64,000 nucleotides of DNA, from contig NZ_WRPR01000063.1 in the NCBI RefSeq assembly GCF_010367455.1, positions 1 to 64,000 on the forward strand. Direction: 5' to 3'. Positions 18,172 to 27,044 of the stretch are shown here, one piece after another. The notes under the pieces are model-generated. The model made no database searches. It was not told the origin of the DNA and saw only the letters and a list, made by a program, of their open reading frames with translations. This DNA is from Candidatus Laterigemmans baculatus. GTDB lineage: Bacteria; Planctomycetota; Planctomycetia; Pirellulales; Pirellulaceae. Position numbers and translations under genes: made by a program. The stretch's first letter is position 1. The number at the start of each line of letters is the position of its first letter.

Positions 18172-18858
18172 TCAATTTGAGTTGAGGAGATCGGCTCCCT
18201 CGTTGGTGACCGCGTTAAGCCGTTTGGAGACGGGGTGCATCTGCAGCATGCCCTCGTCGACCGCGGCGGTGGCTTGGTGAAGCAGCTCGGGGTCGCGAAA
18301 GCTCGGATCGAGCCAGCGGTCGATGAAGTCGTCGCGGAGGATGACCGGCATGCGGTCGTGAATCTGAGCCGCAAAGCGGTTGGCCGCGGTGGTCAAGATC
18401 GTACAGCTGTAGAGCGGCTGGCCCCCAGCGTCCGCCTTATCGTTCCGCTCCCAAAGACCGGCCAGTGCCAGCAGGCTTCCGTCGCTGGCATTGATCTCAT
18501 ACGGCTGCTTTCCCTCGGCCGTCTTTTGCCATTCGTAGTAGCCATCGGCCGGGATCAGGCAGCGGCGGCTCTTCCAGGCTGCTCGAAAGGAGGGTTTCTC
18601 AGCCGCTGTTTCGCTCCGCGCATTGATCATCCGGTTGCCGATCTTTACGTCGTCCGCCCACGAGGGAACCAGTCCCCAGCGGAACAAGGAGAGCTGCCGC
18701 GGCTGGCCTACCTCCGGCTGCAGGACGCACAGAATCGACTGCGTCGGAGCGATGTTGTACCGCGGTTGCCATGGGGGAAGGGATGTGCGGTCGATGCCTG
18801 GCAGAAACCGCTGGGCGATCTCCGCCACCGACGTCCGAAGATTAAACCGACCGCACAT
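18172..18858 (-). CDS. HMCES/YedK-type SOS response-associated peptidase
   Basis: SRAP proteins crosslink to abasic sites in single-stranded DNA through their N-terminal Cys and so protect the genome. Cys2 is exposed in MCGRFNLR after Met removal. Other conserved residues are visible: Asn in PRYNIAPTQ, MINARSET, the catalytic Glu in GYYEW, and His in IHDRMPVIL. The 228-residue length is typical. Its upstream region is unusual, as five 16-bp tandem repeats begin 15 bases before the ATG. A palindrome-rich gap separates its end from the convergent YkgJ-type gene. Confidence 0.93.
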   Translation of the reverse strand: MCGRFNLRTSVAEIAQRFLPGIDRTSLPPWQPRYNIAPTQSILCVLQPEVGQPRQLSLFRWGLVPSWADDVKIGNRMINARSETAAEKPSFRAAWKSRRCLIPADGYYEWQKTAEGKQPYEINASDGSLLALAGLWERNDKADAGGQPLYSCTILTTAANRFAAQIHDRMPVILRDDFIDRWLDPSFRDPELLHQATAAVDEGMLQMHPVSKRLNAVTNEGADLLNSN

Positions 18859-18872
18859 GGTTCATGGGCTCA

Positions 18873-18952
18873 CGGTGTTCTGGGCTTACGGTGTTCTGGG
18901 CTTACGGTGTTCTGGGCTTACGGTGTTCTGGGCTTACGGTGTTCTGGGCTTA
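18873..18952. repeat. Five 16-bp tandem repeats
   Basis: Five exact copies of CGGTGTTCTGGGCTTA. A further degenerate copy (TCATGGGCTCA) lies on the yedK side. The last three bases of the array (18950-18952) are the TAA stop codon of the PSD1 gene read on the minus strand, so the array forms the leader of yedK and begins at the PSD1 stop. Confidence 0.93.
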
Positions 18953-21900
18953 CGGGCGGGTGATCGTTTCGTCCAGATTCAACAGCACGCGGCTGACCAG
19001 CGTCCAGGCGGCGAGCGATTGAGGGTCCGCATCGGCAGGGACTCCCGTCAGTGGCGCCGCTTCGCCTGCGAGGATTTTCTGGGCGTCGAGCTCGCCAGCG
19101 GCCAATCGCTCGCGTTGGCCCGCGAGCAACTCGTGCAGCACTTCCAGCTCACTTTCATCCGGAGTCCGGCCGACGCACAGCCGCATCGCGTACCGCAGCC
19201 GTTCTCGGTCGCTCGCCTCGCCGCATTCGCGGAGCAGCCGTGCGGCGAGCGCACGAGCCGCTTCGTTAATCGTTGGTTCATTGAGCAGCGCGAGGGCTTG
19301 CAGCGGCGTGTTGCTCTCCGGGCGGCGGACGCAGGAGGCTTCGCCATTGGGAGCATCGAAGACCTGCAGCGTCGGATACGGCAGCGAGCGGTAGCGGTGG
19401 GTGTACAGGCCCCGCCGATAACGCTCGCCCCCCTGCGACTCGTACCAGTTCTTGGGGCCGTAGCTGACCGGCGGCTGGAGCATCCAGTCGGGCAGCGGCG
19501 GATAGGTCGGCCGGCCGCCGATCCGTCGGTCGATCAATCCGCTGCTCGCCAGGGCGATGTCGCGAATCGTCTCGGCCGCCACGCGTTGCCTCGCTCGTCG
19601 GCTGACGAGCCGGGCGGTCGGATCCGCTTCCCGAAGCTCGGCGTCGAGCGTCGACCGTTGGCGGTACGCGGCGCTCATCACGATCTCGCGGTGGATGCGC
19701 TTTTGGCTCCAGTTCCCTTCGACCAGTTCAACCGCTAGCCAATCGAGCAGCTCGGGGTGGCTCGGCGGAGCGCTTTGGGTGCCGAGATCCTCGGGCGTTT
19801 CCACCAGTCCCACGCCAAAGTACGACTGCCAGATGCGATTGACGATGGCCCGCGAGGTCGTCGGTGCTTTGGGGGAAGTGAGCCAGCGCGCCAGCGTCAG
19901 CCGGCTGCCATCGGCCTCTTCGGGCAACGGGTTGAGCACCTCCGGCACCCCAGGCTCCACTTCGCGAACCGGACTCAAGAAGTCCCCCCGCTTGAGGACA
20001 AACGTCTCGCGAGGCTCTCGTTGTGGCATCAACACGAGCTGGGAGGCCGGTTCGGGATGTTCCTTCCACAGTTGTGCGAAGCGCTCGTTGGTCGCGGACC
20101 ATTCGGGGCGCGTTTTCCGCCACGCCGAGAACAGCGCATCCCACTCCTCGGCCGATCGCTCGGGCGGCGCCACCTGCTGGCTCGCGCGAGCCGCGTGGGG
20201 AAGCGGATCGGCCTGCGGAGCGTCGGCCGAAGTGACGGCGAAGCGAAAACGGCCGAGGTTGTGGCTTTGGTTGTCGTCGCTGTTCCAGCCGCCGTGGCGC
20301 TGGGTCAGCGTGATCTCGAGCTCGACCCCTTCGGGACCGCCTTGAATCGGCTCGCGAGGGACGAAGACCGCCTGCCGCGGTTGGTTGCGGCGTCCGGGAC
20401 CGAGGTCGGTGCCCCAGGCGGTCAGCGGGTCACCGTCGATGGCGAACGCCACCGGCCCGGTGATCCGCTTGGCGTCGGTGCGATCGCTGAAGACCGAGTC
20501 GAGCGGAGCTTCGGGGGGATCGATGTCGGCCGAGGCCGATTGCCACTGGACGTCGTACGGCTTGGCCGCTTCCTCGCCCTCGCCTGCGGCCGTGCCGCGA
20601 GGAGTGACGCGGACTTGGATTTCGCTCAGCGCGGCGGTGCCGAAGACCGAGCGGCCGGGGCCGAAATGGGGCAGGTTGGGATCGAGCAGTAATTCGAGCC
20701 GCAGCCCGCGAATTGGCAACTGGTCGGGCGAGAGCCGCATCGTGAACGTCGGGGCGAACTTGGTCGGGGCGTAACCTTGAGCCAACAACGACCCGTCGCC
20801 GCGGTCGATGAACTTCTGGCCTCCCGAAGTGTTCTCGTGCCACTCGACCGCAGCGGTCCGCCAACCGTCAGCCGGGGGCAGCGTCGCTTCCCAGTCCACG
20901 ATCCGCTCGCGCCAATCGGGCGCCTCGGCCTTCAGCTCCGCTTCGAGGGCGGCGATCTCGTCGAGGACGGCGTCCCGCTGCTGCTGTTGCGGCGGGGTGT
21001 AGACGGGGATGTTGGCGTCGTGGTCGTTGTTCAGATACGCCATCAGCTGGAAGTATTCTTCCTGGCTGATCGGGTCGAATTTGTGATTGTGGCACTGGGC
21101 GCAGGCGATCGTCAGCCCGAGCACGGCTTTGCCGAGGGCGTCCATGCGATCGAACATCGCTTCCATCCGGAACTGTTCCGGGTCGGCGCCACCTTCCTCG
21201 TTGACCATCGAGTGGCGAACGAAGCCCGTGGCCACGCGGCTCTGCTGATCCGCCTCGGGGATCTGATCGCCGGCCAACTGATGGATCAGAAACTCATCGT
21301 AGGGAAGGTCTTCGTTGAGGGCGGCGATCACCCAATCGCGATAGAACCAGACCTGCCGCTGTTTGTCCTTCTCGTAGCCGTCGCTGTCGGCGTACCGCGC
21401 CGCGTCGAGCCAGGGCGTCGCCCACCGCTCGCCAAACGCGGGGGCGGCGAGCAGCGAGTCGACCAGCCGCTCGTAAGCATCGGGGCGGTCGTCCGCCAGA
21501 AAGCGGTCGATCTCTTCGGGGGTGGGAGGCAGCCCGGTAAGGTCGAGGTACAGCCGTCGGCAGAGCGTCACGCGGTCGGCTTCGGGCGAAGGCGAGAGGC
21601 CGGCGGCGGCGAGTCGCGCCAGGACAAAACGATCGATCTCGCCCACGCACCAGTCCGCACCGAGGCTCCGCTCGCTGCCCTCTGGTTGGGCTAGTGGAGC
21701 TGGTTGGGCTGGTGGAGTCGGTCGCTGGGGAGCCTGAAAGGCCCAGTGGGCGGTCTTGTCGACCCCTTCGTTCGCGAGCGCCTCAGGCCACGTGGCTCCG
21801 CTGGCGATCCAGCGGCGAAGGATCTCGACCTCCGCTGCCGAGACGCCGTCGCCTTCGGGCGGCATCCGTTCGTAGGGATCATCGGTCACGATTCGCCGCA

Positions 21901-22201
21901 GCAGTTCGCTCTCCTCCTCGGACCCTGGGACAATCCCCACCGCTCCCGACTCGCCTCCGCCGGTCGCGATGCTGCGAACGTCGACTCGATAGCCGCTGGT
22001 TTGCTTCTCGCCGTCGTGGCACTCGTAGCAGTGGCGGCGCAGGATCGGCTGCACGTCGCGGGCGAACTCGACTCGGTCGGCCTCGTCCGCTGCAGTTGCT
22101 CGGCGGACCGCCAGCGGAAGCGTCGCTGCCACTGCCGCAGCGAGGCCGATCCGCCTCAGGAGGCTCGCGGTTGATGGAATGCAGCGTCGAAGGTTCCCCA
22201 T
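18950..22201 (-). CDS. PSD1/DUF1549/DUF1553 cytochrome c-like protein
   Basis: This large exported protein is of a family strongly enriched in planctomycetes. Signal peptide at residues 1-38 (LAAAVAATLPLAVRRATA), then a cytochrome c domain with heme motif C58-Y-E-C61-H62 and a downstream RMPPEGDGVS that supplies the Met ligand. Next come DUF1549 (WCVGEIDRFVLARL to PVYTPPQQQQ) with DLTGLPPTPEEIDRFL, an inserted concanavalin-like middle domain, and C-terminal DUF1553 (LARWLTSPKAPTTSRAIVNRIWQ, PESNTPLQALALLN). Such proteins usually sit beside DUF1501 proteins; none is present here. The role is probably in periplasmic sugar or sulfatide degradation, unproven. Length 1,083 aa is normal. Confidence 0.93.
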   Translation of the reverse strand: MGNLRRCIPSTASLLRRIGLAAAVAATLPLAVRRATAADEADRVEFARDVQPILRRHCYECHDGEKQTSGYRVDVRSIATGGGESGAVGIVPGSEEESELLRRIVTDDPYERMPPEGDGVSAAEVEILRRWIASGATWPEALANEGVDKTAHWAFQAPQRPTPPAQPAPLAQPEGSERSLGADWCVGEIDRFVLARLAAAGLSPSPEADRVTLCRRLYLDLTGLPPTPEEIDRFLADDRPDAYERLVDSLLAAPAFGERWATPWLDAARYADSDGYEKDKQRQVWFYRDWVIAALNEDLPYDEFLIHQLAGDQIPEADQQSRVATGFVRHSMVNEEGGADPEQFRMEAMFDRMDALGKAVLGLTIACAQCHNHKFDPISQEEYFQLMAYLNNDHDANIPVYTPPQQQQRDAVLDEIAALEAELKAEAPDWRERIVDWEATLPPADGWRTAAVEWHENTSGGQKFIDRGDGSLLAQGYAPTKFAPTFTMRLSPDQLPIRGLRLELLLDPNLPHFGPGRSVFGTAALSEIQVRVTPRGTAAGEGEEAAKPYDVQWQSASADIDPPEAPLDSVFSDRTDAKRITGPVAFAIDGDPLTAWGTDLGPGRRNQPRQAVFVPREPIQGGPEGVELEITLTQRHGGWNSDDNQSHNLGRFRFAVTSADAPQADPLPHAARASQQVAPPERSAEEWDALFSAWRKTRPEWSATNERFAQLWKEHPEPASQLVLMPQREPRETFVLKRGDFLSPVREVEPGVPEVLNPLPEEADGSRLTLARWLTSPKAPTTSRAIVNRIWQSYFGVGLVETPEDLGTQSAPPSHPELLDWLAVELVEGNWSQKRIHREIVMSAAYRQRSTLDAELREADPTARLVSRRARQRVAAETIRDIALASSGLIDRRIGGRPTYPPLPDWMLQPPVSYGPKNWYESQGGERYRRGLYTHRYRSLPYPTLQVFDAPNGEASCVRRPESNTPLQALALLNEPTINEAARALAARLLRECGEASDRERLRYAMRLCVGRTPDESELEVLHELLAGQRERLAAGELDAQKILAGEAAPLTGVPADADPQSLAAWTLVSRVLLNLDETITRP

Positions 22202-22319
22202 AAGAAACGTCGCAATCGAGTGGAGGGCGAGTGTGGGTGGCGAGTGTGGGTGGCCCGCAACGGAGGGCCGGCGGGAGACTCTCGGTCTCTTACTGTCATA
22301 GGGTAACTGGTCGCCGCAT
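22202..22319. other. Short gap between PSD1 and DMT transporter genes
   Basis: It contains a 12-base direct repeat GGCGAGTGTGGG (two copies, around 22228-22250). No gene or convincing promoter seen. Confidence 0.4.
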
Positions 22320-23306
22320 TCAACGATTCGCCAGCGGGCGGAGCTTCAGTTCGGGATTGGGACGAGGGTTGCGGCGGCCCGTGCCGAGCACCACCAGGCC
22401 GGTCACTGTCAGCAGCAGTCCGAGCCCCAGCGGGACCGTCACTTCCTCGCCGAACAGCAGCACACCGGCCGCCGCCGCCATGGCTGCCTGCGAGGCGTTG
22501 ATCAAGTTCACCGCGACGACGGGGATCGCTCGCAGGGCGAGCGAAATCAGGAAGAAGGCCAGCACGTTGAAGAGTCCGGCCAGCGTCATCACCAGCCACT
22601 GCTCGAGCGACACGGCGGCCAGTTCGCTGGCGGGGAGCCGTTGGGCAGCGAACAGGCTCAGCAGGATCGAGCCGGTGGTGCCGGAAGTCAGCATGGCCAG
22701 CGGCACGGTCAGCCCTCGCCGCAGCGATTTCCGCATCGTGACTCCGAAAAAAGCGTAACCGACTCCCGAAGCGCAAGTCGCTAGCACGCCCAGCGCCACG
22801 CCGCTGCTGCTGGCTCCTTGGCGGACCGCTGCTTGGTCGCTGCCGAGCGAGAGGACGACGGCCGCGGCGATCAGGATCAGGATCGCCAGCACGGTCCGCC
22901 GCGTGACCGGTTCACCGAGCAGCCAATGCCCGAGAACCGCCGAGCCGATAATCAGCGCCCCGAGGTTCAGCGGCACGGCCAAGGCCAGGCCGATGTGCCC
23001 CAGGGCAAACTGGAATCCCAAGCTGCCGATCAGCTGACCGGACAAGCCGCCTAGGATCAACTGCGGAAAGCTCTGCCAGCTCGTGGCGATCCGTTGGCCG
23101 CGGAGGCTCATCGCGGCGAGCAGCGGACCGCAGACCAGCACCGTTGGCCACGCTTTGACGGCCGAGACGAGCACCGGATCGCTGCCGCTGGAGGCTTTGA
23201 GGGCGACGTTGGTCGCGGTGTAGAGGACCGCGGCAGCCAATCCGCAGGCGGCTCCAGCGAGCGGGCTCAGCGGAGCGGCATGAGCGGGGTTTCCGTGATC
23301 GCTCAT
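22320..23306 (-). CDS. EamA/DMT superfamily transporter
   Basis: The 328-residue protein has ten hydrophobic helices arranged as two EamA repeats (about residues 18-155 and 180-310). The motif PLNLGALIIGSAVLGHWLLGEPVTRR in the first repeat, and the LFGEEVTVPLGLGLLLTVTGLVVL stretch in the second, are typical of drug/metabolite exporters of the 10-TMS DMT family. Substrate unknown. It starts at ATG 23306, divergent from the SUI1 gene by 52 bases. Confidence 0.88.
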   Translation of the reverse strand: MSDHGNPAHAAPLSPLAGAACGLAAAVLYTATNVALKASSGSDPVLVSAVKAWPTVLVCGPLLAAMSLRGQRIATSWQSFPQLILGGLSGQLIGSLGFQFALGHIGLALAVPLNLGALIIGSAVLGHWLLGEPVTRRTVLAILILIAAAVVLSLGSDQAAVRQGASSSGVALGVLATCASGVGYAFFGVTMRKSLRRGLTVPLAMLTSGTTGSILLSLFAAQRLPASELAAVSLEQWLVMTLAGLFNVLAFFLISLALRAIPVVAVNLINASQAAMAAAAGVLLFGEEVTVPLGLGLLLTVTGLVVLGTGRRNPRPNPELKLRPLANR

Positions 23307-23358
23307 GCCGTCTTAACTATTCCCGGAGGGACGCTTCGAAACTCGTGGAGACACTACT

Positions 23359-23703
23359 ATGACTCGGCTGTTCGCGGGAACTCAATGGGACCGGCCGCCG
23401 ACCTGCGAGGTGTGCGGCGAGCTCGAAGAGCAATGCCGCTGCCCTCCTCCGCCTCGGCAGTACGCCGACCCCGCCACGCAGACCGCGCGGATCGCCGTCG
23501 AAAAACGCAAAGGGGGCAAGCGGGTGACGGTCGTGCGCGGGCTCGCCGCAGCGGAAAACAACCTGCCCGAACTGCTCACCCAACTGAAGAACCATTGCGG
23601 TGCCGGGGGGACGGTCAAGGAGGACGAGCTAGAAATCCAGGGCGATCAGGCCGCCGCCGTCCGCCGAATCCTCGAGCAGCTGGGGTATAAGGTGAAGGGG
23701 TAG
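23359..23703 (+). CDS. SUI1/YciH family translation initiation factor
   Basis: The C-terminal half is an SUI1/eIF1-like domain: TARIAVEKRKGGKRVTVVRGL, then LPELLTQLKNHCGAGGTVKEDELEIQGDQ and ILEQLGYKVKG. In eukaryotes eIF1 guards start-codon choice; bacterial YciH inhibits non-canonical initiation. The N-terminus carries four Cys (CEVCGELEEQCRC), a probable small zinc ribbon, which I remember from planctomycete homologues too. Length 114 aa is normal. It is divergent from the DMT transporter gene. Confidence 0.9.
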   Translation: MTRLFAGTQWDRPPTCEVCGELEEQCRCPPPPRQYADPATQTARIAVEKRKGGKRVTVVRGLAAAENNLPELLTQLKNHCGAGGTVKEDELEIQGDQAAAVRRILEQLGYKVKG

Positions 23704-23868
23704 AGGCGTCCTGCCCTTACGTCACCACGCAAGCGGGAGGGTGCAGCGTCGCCGCTCTCAGCAGGATCGCAACGGCCCTCTTCCGGTTGCCCTGGAAGCA
23801 TTGGCCGGGAACGGTAAACTCAGGGGCCCTTTCCCTCTCTCCTTCAAGTTGCTCAAGGAACACCCGTG

Positions 23869-24081
23869 ATGCGTTGCCGCCCCGTTTGGCTCCTGTGGCT
23901 GATTCTGATTTCCGCCGCGAGCCCCGTCGCGGCTCATCCGGGACACGGCACCCCGGGCAGCGAATCTTCGCCCTCGCATTATCTGACCGAGCCGTTCCAC
24001 CTGCTGTTCCTGGTCGTCCCGCTGGTGCTGGTGCTCGCCGCGACGGCCTGGGTCGCTCGCAAAGCGTTCCGCCGCGCGTAA
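23869..24081 (+). CDS. Small exported protein with one C-terminal membrane helix
   Basis: ATG 23869 (a GTG lies one codon before) opens a 70-residue frame. It has an N-terminal signal (LLWLILISAASPVAA), a short His-containing periplasmic stretch (HPGHGTPGSESS, HYLTEPFHL) and a final membrane helix (LLFLVVPLVLVLAATAWVA) with a basic tail. No named family comes to mind, but the pattern HPGHG followed by HYLTEPxH recalls small planctomycete membrane proteins near metal or redox genes. Function unknown. Confidence 0.6.
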   Translation: MRCRPVWLLWLILISAASPVAAHPGHGTPGSESSPSHYLTEPFHLLFLVVPLVLVLAATAWVARKAFRRA

Positions 24082-24109
24082 AGCGGGCGTGCCCGCGGCT
24101 AGCCCGGAT

Positions 24110-24193
24110 ATCGCATCAGCCGCCGGGCGCTAGCCCCCGGTTCCCGAAAACGCCGTGAAAACCGGACGCTAGCGCGTGGCGGCTGATGCGATC
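24110..24193. repeat. ATCAGCCGCC palindromic element, copy 1
   Basis: An inverted repeat of about 84 bases: arms TCGCATCAGCCGCC and GGCGGCTGATGCGA, with inner arms CGGGCGCTAGCCCCCGGTT and AACCGGACGCTAGCGCG around GAAAACGCCG. It lies between a gene end and the end of the DinB gene. Confidence 0.85.
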
Positions 24194-24214
24194 GAAGCAT
24201 GAACGCTGACCCGG

Positions 24215-24730
24215 CTACGCGGGGCCGAGTCCCATCATGCGTCGCCAGGCGCTGACTTGGCCCATGTGCAGCATCAAGTGGCCGCCGGCGTAGAAGCCGT
24301 GCATCGATCCGAGGGTCGAGAAGCGGCTCTGCATCGCGGTGTTCGGGTTGGGCCCGGCGAAAGCCTCGTCCGATGCTTCTCGCAGCGCTTGCTCGGCCAG
24401 TCGGTAGCCGTCGAAGAACTTGGCGACGATCTGGTCCATGCTCGGGTAGATCTTCCCTTCCGGATCGTCGACGCATTTGCTCTTGGCCGAGAACAGCTCG
24501 ATCCACGAATCGCTGATCTGCAGGCTGCTGCTGTCGCCGCCGAGTTCGTTGATGATTCGCGGGGCGTAGAGGCTGAGATGGCCGTAGGCCCAAGCGGGAT
24601 GGTTGGATTCGATCATTCGACCATCGACGCGGGCGAACTGGCTGAACTCACTCGGGCTGACGCCTGCGATCAATTTTCGCGCGGTGCCGACACCGAGCTT
24701 GAGCGAGTCTGCAATCATATCGCCGATCAT
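24215..24730 (-). CDS. DinB family protein
   Basis: This is a 171-residue four-helix-bundle protein of the DinB/YfiT superfamily, whose members bind a metal through three His residues and act as thiol-dependent transferases or have unknown roles. Visible His: HPAWAYGHLSLY, HGFYAGGHLMLHMGQV. The C-terminal GHLMLHMGQVSAWRR motif is a good family signature. It is the last gene before the minus-strand molybdopterin gene; no functional link is evident. Confidence 0.85.
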   Translation of the reverse strand: MIGDMIADSLKLGVGTARKLIAGVSPSEFSQFARVDGRMIESNHPAWAYGHLSLYAPRIINELGGDSSSLQISDSWIELFSAKSKCVDDPEGKIYPSMDQIVAKFFDGYRLAEQALREASDEAFAGPNPNTAMQSRFSTLGSMHGFYAGGHLMLHMGQVSAWRRMMGLGPA

Positions 24731-24788
24731 GGAGGTACCTGATATCCGAGGATGGTGAAGCGAAGGGCGAAGCTCAGTCTAAAGAATC

Positions 24789-24807
24789 ACCCTCCCCCCG
24801 GGAGGGT
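24789..24807. repeat. GGGAGGGT palindrome in the DinB-fdh gap
   Basis: ACCCTCCCCCCGGGAGGGT, the same 19-base palindrome type found at eight other sites in this window. It lies between the DinB start and the fdh stop. Confidence 0.85.
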
Positions 24808-24863
24808 AACGTTGCAGGGCTGACCGATTGTCGGGTTTTCTGACTGAGCTTGATACCCGGCGG

Positions 24864-27044
24864 CTAGGCGGCTGTGACTTCGATGACGACGCCTTTGAAG
24901 GCGGGCGTTTTGCTTTGCGGGTCGGAGTGCCGGGAGACGAGGACGTTCGCCTCAGGGTAGTACATTAGCGCATTGCCCGGGCGAATGTCGGCAAAGCCGC
25001 GGGCGAGGACGCCGACCATTTCGCCCGTGGCGCTGCGGACCCTAACCGGTTGGTCGTGCGAGAGGCCGAGCCGCCGCAGGTCGTCGGGGTGCATCAGCAC
25101 CACATCGCGGCGATCTTGGTTGCGGTACAAATCCCCCTCTTCGTAGACCACGGTGTTGAACTGGCCTTCGCTGCGGACGGTCATCAGCCGCAACTCGCCC
25201 GTCCCCTCCCCGCGGAGCGCAGGCAAGGCGTGCACATGGAGGACGCCGCGGCCATCGTCGGTCCCGAATTTTGGAGTGTGGAACGTCCGCCCCTCGATTT
25301 GGAACTCCTCCTTCGTCTGGTCGAGCTCCGCAATTTTGCCATACCCGGGGACGACCGTCGCAATCCACTGGCGAATCGTCGACGTCTGCCGCATCGCTTG
25401 CCAATCGATCGCGTCGCGGTTGCCCACCAGGCGGCTGCCGACCTCGGCAATCACATCGACTTCGCTCCGCGGACCGGGCAGCCGGCGGGGACCTCCGTCG
25501 CTGAGCCGGACGAAGTTGAACATCGACTCCTGCGTCGTGCTCTGCGGCTCTTCATCGCGAGCCAGCACGGGAAGGATGATCGTATGCTCGGCGAGCCCGT
25601 GGGCGTGGCCCGTGTTGAGCGTCGTATTGAGCATCACGTTCATCTCGAGGCGACGCATCGCGGCATCGGCAAACGTGGCGTCGGGATTGCTGCCGAACAG
25701 ATTCCCACCCAAGCAAAAGCCGGCTTTGATCTCGCCGGCGTAGGCCCCTTCCATGCAGGCCATCGTGTCGCGTCCGGCGGTGCGAGGCAGGTGCAGCCCG
25801 TAGTGATTCTCGAGCGACTCGAACAATTGTTGTTTGAGCTGCGGGGTGACCCCGACCGATCCAATCCCCTGCACGTTGCTGTGGCCGCGGATCGGCATCA
25901 GCCCGCATCCGGGGCGTCCGATTTTGGCTCGGGCCATCGCCAGGTTCGCGATCGCTTGCACGTTCTCGACTCCGTGGGCGTGATGGGTGATCCCCATCGT
26001 CCACGAAAAGACCACTTTGTCGGCCGCCGCATAGATCGCGGCGATCCGCCGGATCTCGGCCTGCTCGACTCCCGATTTGGCTTCGACCTCCTCCCACTGC
26101 ACCGCATCGACCGCCGAGAGCCATTCTTCGCTCCCGCGGCAGTGCTCGGTGAGGAATGGCAGATCGATGTCGCCGGTCTCACGGAGCGCTTTGGCGATTC
26201 CCCAGAGCAGTGCCAAGTCGCCGCCGATGTGGGGCATCACATAGTCCGAGGCGATTTTCGTCCCGAACAGCAGCGACCGCGGATCGCTCGGCACCCGAAA
26301 CTTGACCAGCCCCGTCTCGCGGACCGGATTGATCACCACCACGCGGCCGCCGCGGCGGCGGACATGCATCAGGCTGGTCATCAACCGCGGATGGTTGCTG
26401 GCCGGATTGCCGCCGATCAGAAACACCAAGTCGGCATGTTCGAGGTCGTCCAGCTGGATCGTCGCGGTTCCGCTGCCGACCGACGATTGCAGCCCGACTC
26501 CGCTGGCCTGGTGGCAGTAGTAGCTGCAGTTGTTGACGTTGTTCGTGCCATACATGCGGGCCAGCAGCTGCAGTAGAAAGCCCGCTTCATTGCTGCTCCG
26601 CCCCGAGAAATACCAGAAGGTTTCGTCGGGGGTGAGGCTCGAGAATTTCGCCCCGATCCGCCGAAAGGCTTCTTCCCAGCTGATCGGCTGGTAGTGGGTG
26701 TTCCCTTGGCGATACTCGACCGGCTGAATCAAGCGACCGCAATGCTCGAGTTCCCGCGGAGTCATCCGCGCCAAGTCGGCCACCGAATTTTCCGCCCAAA
26801 ACGTGGGAGGAATCGCCGGCTGCATATCAGCGACCATCGCCTGGAAGCTCTTTTTGCAGACCTCGGGAAAAGAGCCCTGCTCGTTGACCATGCCTCCTTT
26901 TTGGCCGCCCATTCCGAGCGCGCAAGTCTTGCAAGCGTTTTTCGAACGCATCGCTCGGTACAGCTTGAACAGACCTCCGGCCTCATACCCTTTTTTGAAG
27001 GTGTACCAGATCGCCCGCACCCCACCGCCGCTTCGCACTCGCAA
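24864..27044 (-). CDS. YdeP/FdhF-like molybdopterin oxidoreductase
   Basis: The 726-residue protein belongs to the DMSO-reductase superfamily, YdeP branch (formate dehydrogenase alpha-like). Visible: NACKTCALGMGGQKGGMVNE at the N-terminus instead of a classical 4Fe-4S Cys motif, NNCSYYCHQASGVGLQSS where the Mo-ligand Cys should lie, GGNPASNHPRLM, and HGLAEHTIILPVLARDEEPQSTTQ. The C-terminal molybdopterin-binding domain has SEGQFNTVVYEEGDLYRNQDRRD. The start is TTG 27044 behind a GGAGA; GTG 27038 is possible. No FdhD, chaperone or Mo-cofactor genes are nearby. E. coli YdeP supports acid resistance; the reaction remains unknown. Confidence 0.88.
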   Translation of the reverse strand: MRVRSGGGVRAIWYTFKKGYEAGGLFKLYRAMRSKNACKTCALGMGGQKGGMVNEQGSFPEVCKKSFQAMVADMQPAIPPTFWAENSVADLARMTPRELEHCGRLIQPVEYRQGNTHYQPISWEEAFRRIGAKFSSLTPDETFWYFSGRSSNEAGFLLQLLARMYGTNNVNNCSYYCHQASGVGLQSSVGSGTATIQLDDLEHADLVFLIGGNPASNHPRLMTSLMHVRRRGGRVVVINPVRETGLVKFRVPSDPRSLLFGTKIASDYVMPHIGGDLALLWGIAKALRETGDIDLPFLTEHCRGSEEWLSAVDAVQWEEVEAKSGVEQAEIRRIAAIYAAADKVVFSWTMGITHHAHGVENVQAIANLAMARAKIGRPGCGLMPIRGHSNVQGIGSVGVTPQLKQQLFESLENHYGLHLPRTAGRDTMACMEGAYAGEIKAGFCLGGNLFGSNPDATFADAAMRRLEMNVMLNTTLNTGHAHGLAEHTIILPVLARDEEPQSTTQESMFNFVRLSDGGPRRLPGPRSEVDVIAEVGSRLVGNRDAIDWQAMRQTSTIRQWIATVVPGYGKIAELDQTKEEFQIEGRTFHTPKFGTDDGRGVLHVHALPALRGEGTGELRLMTVRSEGQFNTVVYEEGDLYRNQDRRDVVLMHPDDLRRLGLSHDQPVRVRSATGEMVGVLARGFADIRPGNALMYYPEANVLVSRHSDPQSKTPAFKGVVIEVTAA

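Noticed and set aside
18873-18952. CRISPR-like regular repeats
   Set aside because: Units are adjacent without spacers and only 16 bases long; no cas genes are present.
25050-26576. A 508-codon plus-strand frame opposite the molybdopterin gene
   Set aside because: Composition dominated by His/Arg/Gln from complemented codons; the minus-strand protein carries conserved motifs.
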